Assembly: GCA_022497145.1 (NCBI GenBank)
Contig: MU385857.1
Coordinates: forward strand, 310,001-374,000
Length of the DNA: 64,000 bases
Reading direction: 5' to 3'
DNA from: Rostrohypoxylon terebratum
Lineage: Eukaryota; Ascomycota; Sordariomycetes; Xylariales; Hypoxylaceae
In this document: piece after piece, positions 34,936 to 46,912 of the stretch
How positions within the stretch are numbered: the first letter of the stretch is position 1
Layout: every line of letters begins with the position of its first letter
Program-made: the position numbers and the translations under genes
Notes under the pieces: model-generated
What the model was told of the DNA's origin: nothing
The model's database searches: none
The model's input: only the letters and a program-made list of their open reading frames with translations

Positions 34936-36310
34936 ATGGCGGACGGAGAGAGCAACGGGGCACCCGCTAAATTGGAGCTCGTCGACGGCGCGGCCCACGA
35001 GGAGGGAAAGCCGAAGACGGCGACGGAGCTGGCGTCTAGGTTGCAGCACCTCTCGCTATCGGCGCAGACTATCCACGCAGACGATTTCCTCAACTCCCAC
35101 CAGTCGGTCGCGCCGCCGATGCATGTCTCGACCACGTTCCGGTATAGTAGGAACCCGGACGAGCTGCAGCGATGGGTTAACACCAACGTAAGCTCTCCCT
35201 CCCACCATAATCGAGTCCCGAATAGATAGGCGGCAGCTAACCAACCCACCCCTCCAGCCCGCCAACCAATACGACTCACACATGTACTCCCGCGACAGCG
35301 CGCCGAACTCGACGCGCTTCGAAGCCGTGCTAACCTCGATCCTGGAAGGGCCGTCGCTAAGCTACAGCTCGGGGCTCTCAGCCTTCCACGCATTACTCGT
35401 GCACCTAAACCCGAAGCGCGTCGCCATCGGCGATGGGTACCACGGGTGCCACGGCGTCATCGCGCTACTCTCCAAGCTAACCGGTCTTACCACCGTGCCC
35501 CTCACCGCCGACTTCGAGACGGAGTTGCAGCCCGGAGACGTCGTGCACGTCGAGACGCCGCTGAACCCGACCGGCGAAGCGCGGGACCTGGCCTCTTTCG
35601 CGGAGAGGGCGAGGAAGGTGGGGGCTTGGTTAAGCGTTGATGCGACGTTTGCGCCGCCCCCGCTTATGCGGCCGTTTGAGTTCGGGGCGGATATCGTGAT
35701 GCATAGCGGCACGAAGTATTTTGGCGGACATAGCGATATGCTGGCGGGGGTCCTGGCTGTGCATCCGAAGCACGCGGATTGGATCGGTGGGTTGCGGGCC
35801 GAGAGGTTGGTGCTCGGGTCCGTGATGGGTAGTTTTGAGGGGTGGCTCGGCGTGAGGAGTTTGAGGACGCTGGAGGTTAGGGTTAGGAAACAGAGTAGGG
35901 ACGCTGAGGAGTTGGTGAGGTGGCTGGCGGCGGAGGCGGCGGAGGGCGGGGGGGTGAGCGATTTGGTGCTAAAGGTTATGCATGCGAGCTTGCAGAAGGA
36001 GGATTGGGAGCAGGGGTGGCTGAAGAAGCAGATGCCGAATGGGTTTGGCCCGGTGTTCGCCGTGTATATGAAGGACGAGGACGACGCGCGGAGGCTGCCG
36101 AGTAAGCTGGAGTTGTTCCATCACGCGACGAGTCTCGGGGGCGTGGAGAGTCTGGTCGAGTGGCGTGCTATGACGGATGCTACGGTCGATAGGAGACTTC
36201 TCCGCTTCAGTATCGGGCTCGAGGGGTTCGAGGACTTGAGGGATGATCTGGTGAAGGGATTCAAGGCCCTACAAAATGAGAAGAAGAGCAAGGGGAATAA
36301 TGGCGCATGA
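34936..36310 (+). CDS. Cystathionine gamma-synthase-like PLP enzyme
   Basis: Exons 34936-35187 and 35258-36310 with a 70-bp intron (GTAAGC..CCTCCAG, CTAAC branch site) give 434 residues. Fold-type I PLP signatures are present: YSSGLSAFHALL, DGYHGCHGV, LNPTGEA, SVDATFAPP with the pyridine-nitrogen Asp at 212, and MHSGTKYFGGHSDMLAG with Schiff-base Lys 237. Family members make or cleave cystathionine in transsulfuration. The sequence resembles the poorly characterised yeast YHR112C-type branch more than the classical STR2, CYS3 or STR3 enzymes, so the exact reaction is open. Exon 2 becomes very G-rich from about 35880 to 36050 but stays in frame. Confidence 0.88.
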
Positions 36311-37281
36311 TGGATGGATGTGAGAAAGGTGAAGGCTTATACAGTATATATGTGATTGAAGCCACCATCAAAGAGCGTGGGCATCTATACAGCTTAATTA
36401 GAAGATAGAGTGCCGTTCTAGCACGGAATTAGATTGGCTAGAAGGATTCGCGGTGCAAATGTGCGTTCGAATATTCGAGTCAAGTAGCTCATAATCCTCA
36501 TCTAGTCCGAGAAAAGGCCAGCAGTTAAGAAGTAGTTTTAGGCTTTCTATAATCTCGTTCATTATTTGTATAGAATCTGTATATACAATGCCATGCCCAC
36601 ACATTGGTGCTATTAACCCTCTAACGTCGTGACATAATAGGTACGAACTCCTCCATCACGCCGTTCATTGCCTCTATGTTATCCCTAAACGCCTGGAGGA
36701 CGCATTGATGCCCTACCATAACCCGGAATACTCGAACATCTAGCAAGCTCGCCGGCGACCTGATTCATATCATGCATTATAAGTGCAAAATGGGGTAATA
36801 GCCCTAAATCCTCTATAGTAAGCGAGGAATAAAGGTAGCTGAATATAAACAGATGAAGAAGTGGTTAGATATTTCCCAAGGCTCCCTACTTCAAGGCCAA
36901 AAAACGATTACTTATCTAGATACTTCGTAGATATCGCGTTTTTATGTCCAAGTAGATACAGAGTCTTAAAAATACCTAACCATTTTTTCATCTATTTACA
37001 TCTGATTACCTTCGCCTGATATGCAAGATTCCTGACACTTCACAGATATTTCGGTTCTGCGTTTGTTTGGTAAGATATGAATCAGATCGCGGGGCCAGCT
37101 CCCATAATGTCCGAGTATCCCTACCTGATTACGGTTTGTTTCGGTGCCTTCTGGTCATTTCATATTAGCCTGCCATTGAGCGTTGTCGATTGACATCGCC
37201 GCCCTGTATTGGCAGCACTATGTAGTATAGTGTCGTAGATCGTAACGACATGTCCTAAACCACTCGACCGCGGTAGGCCAT
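36311..37281. other. Convergent 3' flanks, possible gene relic
   Basis: AT-rich between two convergent genes. A possible frameshifted fragment on minus (36621-36768) is listed separately; nothing else is supported. Confidence 0.5.
36621..36768 (-). pseudogene. Possible C-terminal protein fragment, frameshifted
   Basis: Read on minus, MNQVAGELARCSSI is followed after a one-frame shift by RVMVGHQCVLQAFRDNIEAM and a short hydrophilic end to a TAG at 36621. The two halves look like one amphipathic, protein-like stretch. No family is recognised, and chance is quite possible. Confidence 0.25.
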
Positions 37282-38085
37282 TCACCGCTGCCGCGTCTCC
37301 TTGAGCATCTCCGTCAAGCTCACGACGCGGTACCCGTCCTTTTTGAGCTGCTTCAGCACCTTCCGCAGCATAGGCGCCGTCCAGCTCCTCCTGTCGTGGC
37401 ATATTATGATAGCGCCGGGCCGCACCATGCTCAGGATGTGTCGTGCGTTGAGCCAGGCCCAGCTGATCTGCGGGTCGTGGGGGTACACGCTTCCCAGGAC
37501 CAACCTGTAGCCGAGCTTATCGACGAGGGCGCGCATGCGGTCGCTGAAGAAGCCGGAGCCGGGGCGGAAGTACTGCGGCGGCATCTGGGGGTTCGGGTCG
37601 AGGTTCGCCGTGGCGTACGCCTCGCGGATGTGGTCGCGCACCTTCTCGATCTGGTCGGTGAGCTCGTCGTCGGATAGAGCGCGCGAGGGCTCGTCGTGCA
37701 TCGCGTGGTTCCCTAGCTCGCTGCCGCTGCGCACGATATCCGCGAGCGTCTCCTCGCGCCCTGGTACCTGCCCCCCGATCACGAAGAAGGTGGCTGTTGC
37801 TTCGTGCCCGTTTAATACCCCTAGTATCTCCTGCGTGTGCTCCGATGGCGCGTCATCGATCGTTAGGGCGACGATCTTCTTGTTCGTTTGTACCTCCCAT
37901 AGCACGTCCGGCCACCGCCGCCCGAAGTACCGGATCAGAGATCGTGGGGGCTTGTACACAATGTAGAAGGGTATGAGGAGCAAGGACAGTATGAAGAGGA
38001 GAAAGAGAAGGGTAGTCATCCTCCGCCGCCGGGCCCGCCGCCGTAGCTTAGAGGGCAGGCGGAAGAGCGCGGGCAAGCGCGGCAT
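37282..38085 (-). CDS. Membrane-anchored NodB-type polysaccharide deacetylase
   Basis: Single exon, 267 residues. A basic N-terminus (RRRARRRR) is followed by one helix, TLLFLLFILSLLLIPFYIVY (about 25-44), a type II signal anchor. The NodB domain follows: VALTIDDAP with D77 and D78 (motif 1), ELGNHAMHD with H127 and H130/D131 (motif 2, variant of HxxxH), FRPGSGF (motif 3) and IIICHDRRSW (last motif). Family members remove acetyl groups from chitin or related N-acetylated glycans using a divalent metal. The unusual motif spacing means substrate and even activity are uncertain. The anchor suggests a luminal or cell-surface site. Confidence 0.85.
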   Translation of the reverse strand: MPRLPALFRLPSKLRRRARRRRMTTLLFLLFILSLLLIPFYIVYKPPRSLIRYFGRRWPDVLWEVQTNKKIVALTIDDAPSEHTQEILGVLNGHEATATFFVIGGQVPGREETLADIVRSGSELGNHAMHDEPSRALSDDELTDQIEKVRDHIREAYATANLDPNPQMPPQYFRPGSGFFSDRMRALVDKLGYRLVLGSVYPHDPQISWAWLNARHILSMVRPGAIIICHDRRSWTAPMLRKVLKQLKKDGYRVVSLTEMLKETRQR

Positions 38086-41000
38086 TTGCTATCGGCCGGG
38101 GGTTGGGAGGGAGGGAGGAGGAGGAGGAGGATTCAAGGTGGTAACATTCGTTCTGGTCTAGATCGGTAAGGTCGGTAAGATCGGTGTTCGCTTCGTTCCC
38201 GTCTTGTGTGCCGTAAGTATTACCTAAGTCTTGAGACCTTGAGGTCTCGACTTTCTAGCCTTGTAACCTAAGACTTTCAAGGTATTACTTCGTAAAGAGG
38301 TGGCTTTGATATGGGGGGTTGAGAAGATCGGCACATGTGCTCTGTATCACCGGTTGTTTTTGTACGATTACTTTTTGTATTGTCGCTCATTTGTTCATGA
38401 GGATTTCGTTGTCTCTTGTCGTAGGTGAAGTTGGACGAAGTGAGAGACGGAAAAAAAGAGCCAAGAAAAAAGTTGGAAGATGGAAGATGCAAGATGGAAA
38501 ATACGTCAATTGTGAAGTACCCAGGTAACTTTAGGGGGTTTTCAGGGGCTACGTTAGCTACCGGCTTTAATGATTGATCGATCAATTGATCGAGGCTTCC
38601 CAGTCGATCCAATATTTTTTAGTGGACTCCAGTAGACTTTACTGGGTTGTAGTGGGTTGTAGTGGACGGTATCTTTTTATAGCGCATCGTCGCAAGCAAT
38701 CGCCAGTGGATATCCCTTAATAATAACTCTAAATCCTTGTTTAGCTCTCCCTTTAATTTTCATCACATGATTCCCGCTTCTTCACCCTTTTCTATTTTAT
38801 GCCAACCTGTCTGCCTGTATCGAAGAAGAATGATTTGTTCAATATTCTCTTACGTGGCTAGATCGAGGGATTTTCCATGCATCACAACCTCACTCAGCCA
38901 TGAATGGGATGGGTATGACAGTACCAATACCAGTACCAACTGGCTGCACAAGACATTTTCCGGGGAATCTGGAGATGGGAGATGGCTCAATATAATATAG
39001 AAGAGCAAGACCGAACCAAAACCAACTAGGGGGGGTCAAGCATGATTTATATGCTACCGCACATCCGCGCCCAGACTGCACTCTTCCGGATCAAGCTAAA
39101 AGTTAGCTGAGCTCGGTTGGCTTGAGCTGAATATATATCCTAGAGGATTTCATGGGATCGAGGATCACAAACCGTCAGATCCTACCGCTCTCCTCCATGC
39201 GGTGCGGCCAAAAAAGAAAAGAACATCATTACGTAGCTATATTGCTGGGATCTATTGTCCAACATAGATCCATACATCCATCCATCTACGGATATTGGAT
39301 ATGAACACGCATATTATGCATGTCTCACTTTACCCGTGACGACGACGCTCACCGTCAGCACGCCCAGGATCACGGTTCGTGGCAGCGGACTTACCTCGCA
39401 TACGTATGATCATGAAACAGCTCACCTGAGGACGGGAAAGGATGGAGGTTGGCTGCTGACCGATCGTCGCCGGATCGCCGTGCCTCACGTCACCTTTATT
39501 GCTTACCTAACAGCCTAGTAGTAGTACTATTACCTACTATCGTGTAGTCTGTAGTCTGTAGTGTTAGAAAGATCGAAAAGGCTGGTGCTGTGTAATTCTT
39601 ACTAACATCATACAATACAATATATTACTAGCAGGTGAGGTCAGTATATTGCTTACAACACGGTTTCACATTTTGGCATGACCTCATCCAATATATCCTC
39701 AACTCTCGACAAGCCAGCCAGCCACGACCCGACGATCCAAGCCATCCAATATCTCGGGGGTCGGCCACCGAGCAACAGCGGTGCAACGGGCGTATGCTCC
39801 TCCGTTTGGCGTAAAGCGGCCAAGGATCACCACAGTGGACCGTCATACCACCTATGTTCTCACTCAGCTTTGCTGACTTCCGGCGTTCGATCTGTATGAG
39901 ATAAAGTTCTGATGCCCGTCGCTACTACTATGCACCTGAAGCAGCAGCGCAAATACAACATGCCTCGCCTCTTGGCGAACCACTGCTAAAGGAAGGGAAG
40001 CGTCTTACGTGATATTCGCAAGCCCCGGTTGGCTGCCTAAGCTCGGTATTAATTGATGTTACCTCCTGCAAACCAAAATACCTACCTGCCCGGTGTTGTT
40101 CGTGGACCGAGCGGCCAACTGCTCGATCCGTCTGCATATTCCCAAGCCACCACCAAGCCTTAGGATCTGGATTTGTTCTACGCTGCATTAACTGCCTACC
40201 TACAGCATCCATAGGTGCCTATTTTACCCGCAATTTCAAGTTGAAGATCTGTTTCAGAACCGAGGTTTGTTAGTAAGATATATATATGCGTCGTAGGCAT
40301 AACAAGTGTCAAGCAATCCTTTTAGTGGGCGCTGACCCGACAACCGCCTTTCCGTAGGTAGGAAGTAAAGTTTGACACATCCCCATCCCCATCTCACCGG
40401 TGCTAATCCAGAACAAGGAGGAGGCTCTTACTTATCATCAGACCCCCCCTACCCCATCCGCAACCGAGTGATCACACCCCAGAAGGAGGGGTCGCCTTGC
40501 TATCTATAGCAAGTCGATTCGAATCTGTGGGGAGTGTGATATCCTGCCTGCATGCACATAGTAATAGTAGCTACCTAAGGTTGTGTCTATCTTTATGTAA
40601 CATGCCTTGCAGAAATAGTTACATGACGGTGATGACTGTGCTTGTTAGTAAAGAATGACGCTATTCGCTTTTCTGTCGAAGTATGACTAGCATACGTATG
40701 CCATTCGGCAAATGAAGATTATGGTAATAATCAACAGAGTGCAATGCATTGTTAGAAGTTCAATCTTGCATTATTGACGGACATTTAAGTATTCAATATC
40801 ACCGATTCATTCATCAGTTCTTGGAAAACTCATCAATACTCATTCGTATCTCAGTGCGCATCTTGACGATCGGTCCATCGTTTGAAAAAATAACTAATCC
40901 TAATTCGTAAAGAGAAAGGACGTAATCCATATGAAGTGATGAGCACTATGCTCTGTCTAGAAATTCAGAGTTTCCTCGTAGACTGCACAATGTTGTGGCT

Positions 41001-41344
41001 ACCATAAATCCACCAAACCTCGACGAACAACAGAAGAAAATGACCGCCATAGGTCGAGTGCCAAGTGTCTCGGGGTATTAGTCCTCAAATCGCAAATCTG
41101 CCATCGAACGCCTTGGTCCCTCTTTTCGACCTAGCCTCGAATGCAATATCAACCGTAACTCCTCAACTGAATCCGTAAAAACTGATCACCAAGTCCCCGT
41201 TACCAGGCCCGATCTTATCCGGTAGGTTTGTGCGTGTAGACTTGTATGTAAACTGTCCAATATGTACATCGAATTGCCGCAGGTGAAGCGATCCCATCTC
41301 TCAGCGGCGAGATATGGGACGAATGTGATCGATCCGGTTGCCGT
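38086..41344. other. Gene-poor region
   Basis: No gene is supported in about 3.3 kb. Just upstream of the deacetylase start is a G-rich tract (38098-38134). A TTGATCGATCAATTGATCGA palindromic patch lies at about 38573-38592. The right end is probably the 3' untranslated part of the Ser-rich gene that ends at 41345. Confidence 0.5.
38098..38115 (+). other. Canonical G-quadruplex motif next to deacetylase start
   Basis: Four runs of at least three G separated by TT, A and A lie 13 bp upstream of the minus-strand deacetylase ATG, on the template strand. The leader RNA would be C-rich. Confidence 0.55.
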
Positions 41345-42229
41345 CTAAATCCATACTGGAGTCATCGCGGCAGGCTCGGGCTTGAAGAATGTGGCGAAGA
41401 GTCCTTGAACTTCAGCTAGGTAATCCTCGGGTCGGAATCGGCAGAGACCCCTGGAGATAAGCTCTTGCTCTTCCTCGTCAATTTCCTGCAGCTTGTCCTT
41501 CACACCCAACTCCTCCGCGAGCTCCGATACCTGCGCCAACTCTTTACCAAAAGGATGCAGCGATTCAGAATAGTCACGGCGGAAGTTAGGACGAGCCGGG
41601 GGCGGCGAAATGACCATGGGAGGCACCGCGGGCATGCTAGGTGATGAGATTGACGGCTTTCGCGAGAAGGAACTAGACGATACGCTCGTAGCTGTCGTCG
41701 AGGTCGACGACGATCGGGAAAGAGAGAAGCTCGCCTTGGTCGAGACAGATTTGCCGGATTGGTTGGAGAAGCGCGAGAACTTGTTGGCCAGGTTATCCAT
41801 GGACGCCTTTTTGGTGTGCGACGGCGAGCGCTTGGGGATCACAGGGGCCTCGTTTGCGGCCGGAAACGGCTTGGTGTTTGGGGCCACGAAATAACACGAA
41901 AGGTGGTTAGGCTCAGGCGAGCCAGCTCGATCTGCGGACGGTAGATCGGGACTAGTAGGCGGCGACGATGCGCTGGTACGGGGAGTGTCAGTAGCGGAGT
42001 CATCAGATTTGCTAGAGTCAGTCGGAGACGACTCTGCTTGAGGATACAGGTCCGGCGCATTGTATGCAAGCATGTTGGTTGTGTGTGTGAGCGCCATAGG
42101 ACCGGAGATCTTGTTGCGAAGAGAGATGGAGTTGTTTCTTGCTGAGGTATTACTCCGCTGCGGCAGTATGCCGCCGAAGTCTTGCGACGACTGCTTCCGC
42201 CTCGTCGTGAAGGCGCGCGCAAGAGACAT
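41345..42229 (-). CDS. Conserved-looking Ser/Pro-rich fungal protein, unknown function
   Basis: Single exon, 294 residues, ATG at 42229. The N-terminus MSLARAFTTRRKQSSQDFGG resembles a basic amphipathic or targeting peptide. Residues 60-215 are Ser/Thr/Pro-rich and probably disordered (a run such as SLSRSSSTSTTATSVSSSSF). The C-terminal 80 residues are ordered and acidic, with a helical segment (ELAQVSELAEELGVKDKLQE) and a final block, RGLCRFRPEDYLAEVQGLF. I recognise no domain. The structured C-terminus and uniform coding bias support a real gene. An all-chance frame of this length is unlikely. Confidence 0.75.
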   Translation of the reverse strand: MSLARAFTTRRKQSSQDFGGILPQRSNTSARNNSISLRNKISGPMALTHTTNMLAYNAPDLYPQAESSPTDSSKSDDSATDTPRTSASSPPTSPDLPSADRAGSPEPNHLSCYFVAPNTKPFPAANEAPVIPKRSPSHTKKASMDNLANKFSRFSNQSGKSVSTKASFSLSRSSSTSTTATSVSSSSFSRKPSISSPSMPAVPPMVISPPPARPNFRRDYSESLHPFGKELAQVSELAEELGVKDKLQEIDEEEQELISRGLCRFRPEDYLAEVQGLFATFFKPEPAAMTPVWI

Positions 42230-45200
42230 ATTGACAATGGGTTAAATAACCTCTTGATGGTATAGATTCGAGGAGAAATGTGTCTATATCCCGGATCACT
42301 CCCAGAATATGAACACACCTGAAGGCACCTAGTCCGGCCTGCTCGGATTTATGTTGTGTCACCTGGAAGCGGGTATCCGACAGCGCAGATCTCCAGATCA
42401 ATATAAGCTGATAATTGGATCAGTCAGAAATCGCGCTCCTACAACTTTCTCCGAGCTGCACGAATCCGTAATCCGTTTCGGAGCGCCAAACCCTCTTCAC
42501 TAAGGATGTGTGGGAGGGGAGCAGGTTGTAAACCTAAAGCTCGTGGCTAGAATTGATTGACGGTTGTAAAAGTTGGGTAATGTGACAACCCTAAGTTGAG
42601 CAAAAAGGCCGAAATGATAATAGCAGACTAAGACTTGTCTTGTTAATATGCTAAATGCCGTTTTTGGACGCGCGCTCAACAGGAGCTTGTGCAGGGAACG
42701 ATGTTACCCTGATTAGGCAGGTGGACGATTGGTTGGTTATACCGAAACAACCTGATGTGATCCTGTGAGATCGCGGGGTCTCGGTCTCCCCTCTAAAAAC
42801 AGGTGTATCGTTACGTTGAATGACCAAGCAGAAGCGCCTAGCGATAGACGAGTCTAGTCCTGCTGCTAAAGTAAGGTTGCCGTTACTTGTCACTTGCTGA
42901 GAGGGAAACAAGTTGGCTGTCGATTTGTGTCGGAGTTCCTGACAAATGATGAGGCGTTCGGAATTCCTGAACGGGAGTCAAGGTGAATAAAAAAGGTGAC
43001 CTTAAACTGAGTCAGGGTCGCCGCGTCGAAGTGAAATGGGTGCGTTGCCAAATGTGTGACAGTTGTGATAATTGACCCTCCCCAAGGTTTGTCAAAGTAT
43101 GATGTATGATATCAAACTCTCACAACGTTGCTTAAAATGTCGACCTGTAAAGCTCCTTTCCTTTTTTTTTTCTTTACTTCCAGAGAGCTGCCGTCAATAA
43201 TAAGAATCCGTCGACGAACTGCTCTAAAAGAGAGGGTAATAGTTTTGTTAAGTGATCTCCACGTTGTTTGGAGTTTTGCTAAAAATGGGATATTGAATGT
43301 ACTGGAACGAAACGGTGAAACAACCAGGTTCCTGATTTGATCAAGGATCGAAATGGCGAGAAACGTCGTCGTCGTATGTGATTTTAGTAATAGTGAATGT
43401 AAAAAAGGATTGAAATCTGATTTCTCAACAACTTGTTAATTCGTGGCCGGCGACAAGTCTTGGATGAGAATCAAGAGAACAATAGTAAAATGAATGATGA
43501 ATAGTAGGAAGAATAATTCCCAATAGGATGGGAAAGTGGATAGAATGAGTGGGATAAGAGGATAAGAGGTAAAAAAAGACAAGGTAAAAGGAGAGTGCAG
43601 GGCACCTTACTATGTAGAGATGAAAAGGATGGCGACGAGAAACGATAATAAAGCGCATACAAGGGGACGACATTGGAAAGAACAATTGAATCCCACATTG
43701 AAGCCCTAGGGGGACCTGGTCAACTTACTGGGTACAGGGAACCGGGTGGGAACCTAGGGCAAGCGTACCTGCTTAACTTAAAGAGGTTGCAGGTACTAGA
43801 TGAACCGGCAGATTTCAGTGCGTCACCTGGCAAATCTGGGGATACTAAGGTGTATAAGTGACATCTGGATTCATTAACAGAACAAGTTAGTACATCTTCG
43901 CATGTGCTCCCTACCGGGATTTGGAGTAAGTATCCACAATGATTAGTGGATTTAATGGAGGTGGACTTTGCTGCTGCTAACAACTTACTCGCAGCCAACT
44001 GCACTGACCCGTCTAGAACCGCTAGAATTGCCTTAAATTCTTTGTTCATCACATCTTCACCTACGGTTTATAGGGTGGTTCACAATCTAAACACAACCCG
44101 TCTAAGACGAGTATTCCCTTTCTTTGATTGTCTTGGCCTCTTTAATCAATTCGCTATCTATCATCCCTCGCTATCTTTGCCAACTTAGTAGAAATTCATT
44201 TTAAATACTACTACGTAGGTATTCAGCTAGGGGCTTCAAGTTTGGAAAGGAAAGACAACTTTTGATCGATCGGCAGTGTAGTACCTGTGGTACCTGAAGA
44301 TTTTTTGAAAGACAACGACTTTGGTTCTCTAAGATCCCTGCGCATTTCCATCAATCTTCTCTAATATTTTTTAGGCGCTTCCCATAATAAGGAAAGCGCA
44401 GGACGGGAACCCAGACGAATCTAATGAACAGGGTCCGCGGATTGGCCGACGGTGCCTTTTACCCCTGGACCGTAAATGCTCGGCAAGTTATGGGTTGCCG
44501 AATCAGGTGTCTAGCCTCTATGAGGGAGCACTGGAGCACCTGAGCACCTCTAGAGCAACTTACGCAGTACGTAATTCTTGATCCTGATTAGCTACCTAGG
44601 CTTCCCGGCGAGTCTCCCGACTTAACACCGTCCACCGACCCTCCACGCCACGTTGAGCAACCGCTATTATCTTGCACACCATACTGCATAGTATGCGCTA
44701 CCATATGCAGGTACCAACTCAATTGTGCCCGACTGTGGCCAGTAGGGTTGAGGCAAACACTTACAACATGGAAAGAATCGCCCAACATTGTTGATGCCCT
44801 CCATCGCTAATGTACAGATTATGGCATACTTTTCTTATTGATCGCACAACTCATCAAAGTCATCCCGATTACAGCATCATAAAATTGCGTTGTTACGTGG
44901 CCATCATTTTGACGATGTCCATGTACTCGGGATCACATTATACCACCTCAAAGACTTTAGTTGCTTAGTTGATCTAACCTAGGTAATTAGTTGTTGTCGA
45001 ACCTGATCACAAGTCGATTTAGCAAGTCTGGTCGTTTACTCAAAATAGAGAACCTGAATCGCGCATACAATCCCACAAGACAAAGGCTGGTTTAGTCTTG
45101 ATCGCTTTTCAATGCGCCTTGAATAAAGGTCTGACCTCGCAATTTACCACGCCCATGTCACAAGGCAATTCCCCCGTCTGTCCCCCCTCCCACTGTCGAC

Positions 45201-46912
45201 ATGGATCTGATAAAAAACCGTGCGAAGCCCGCCTGGCACTTGGCCTTGACAGAATCGTGCTGATCGTGAAAAAAGTGGACAAAGGTGGGCTGTGAGTGGG
45301 CGAATCCCCTGATCACGTAAATTCTCAGGAACCAGGGGAATCACCCCTAGTCCTCCAGCACATCAAGTTGATTGCACAGTTTTCGACAAGACTTTCCCGC
45401 TTCGGGAAGAAGCAGTGTGAAAGAAGAACATCGAAGAGGGAGGAGGGCTGGAAGGGTGCGAAAGAAAGAGGAAACAAACCAGTCAACCAACTAACTAACT
45501 AGGGTTCCCACAGTTGAAACCGACGACGCCCATGCTAAGAAGAAAAGATGCAAGGCGTTAATTGCGGAGAAAATCTCATTGGCCACTTGTTCCCACTCGC
45601 CAATTGGCTGTGGCTGCCCGGGTGTTTCATCTTTCACGCGCTCCCATCCAGTCTTTTTAGTCTATTTAGACCAGAACTCCTGATCTCTTACTACTATGTA
45701 GGTAATTTTCTTTGTGATATTTATGTTTTTTTTTGTTGCCGAGAGAGAGCGGCTCCACGAGGCGGCGTCGTAATCAGGATGCCGATCCCGTCGGCTACGG
45801 CTGTCCTAATACCTAGTCCTAGGTCCTAGGGTCCTAGGGTCCTAGATATCATGCGCGCACAATATTGAAGCTAGGACGTGCTCTGCAGCGGACCGGTCAA
45901 ACCTGCAGAATGTCGTCGTCACGATAGCATCTTATCTTGTATCTGCTGTGGGCTCTTCCCCTTTTCTTCTCCTTACTTGGTCACAACTTGGTCACAATTG
46001 AGGGATCGCAATGACCCCTCTCTTCGATATGTCTGACTTGATGACAAACATTGTGACAGATGTAATACGCAAAGTTACGTACTCTCACCAGGCACATGGC
46101 CAGATGGCTTACATACCTAATTGTCTCGCATGGCTGCCCATGTCTCCCTTTCAATAGGGTAATTGGTAAGGGGGATTTATATTGTGCCACATAACTCAGC
46201 CTTTGCTTCAGCCTGTACGGCGTCTACCTGTTGGCCTCAATATCTACCTATTAAAATGTCTGAATCGTTGTTAAGTCTTCGTAGCTGACGTTGACGGTCA
46301 ATTAAATAAGCATCTAAGAAGTAACAATACGTGTATCATTGGCTGTTGGCTCAAATTGAGAGAAATACTAACACATTGAGCGACGGAAAAGAAAATGAAG
46401 TGATCAAGTGAATTGTCATCTATTTCAGCTATCCTGTCGTTGTGTAACAAAACCTCGTCGCAGCACAATTAATCTTGAGGCTCCGTAGATCCCACGATCT
46501 CGCAATCTAACAAGACATACGACCCCGTATCTTGATTAAGGTACGGGAAGGTAGCATTGATCTCTGGCTTTACTAGGTATTAAGCGAACTTTTGGTTCAG
46601 GGCAGAGGTGTCACGCAACATCCCTTATTGTTTTTAGGTTTGGCCGACCGTGCCTTGGCTCGGCCCCTTTCGTTTCCAGCTTGGTTCGCCTCTGACACAT
46701 TGACATATTTATAAATAAACCTTCGCCTTGAACTAGAACTAGTTCGTCCGAAGACATCTGAAACCAGAAACATGTTTCCCGGCCCGTGTAACGCGGTGTT
46801 GGCAGGTAAGCACCAGACGTCGAACCAGAAACGCATCTAGCCGCGACAGTTCCTGATCTTAACCGCGAGACATCCATCCCACAGCCACAGACCCGGCGAG
46901 GCCAGTTTTATC
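42230..46912. other. Long gene-poor region
   Basis: About 4.7 kb without a supported gene. It includes a GCCCTAGG..CCTAGGGC inverted pair (43703-43710 and 43753-43760), a CCTAGG-rich cluster (45811-45846) and a T-rich run near 45725. Frames of 60-110 codons occur but none resembles a protein family. Confidence 0.5.
45811..45846. repeat. CCTAGG-rich cluster
   Basis: ACCTAGTCCTAGGTCCTAGG is followed by two more GTCCTAG(G) units, giving four imperfect 7-8 bp units of the dispersed CCTAGGA motif. Confidence 0.7.
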
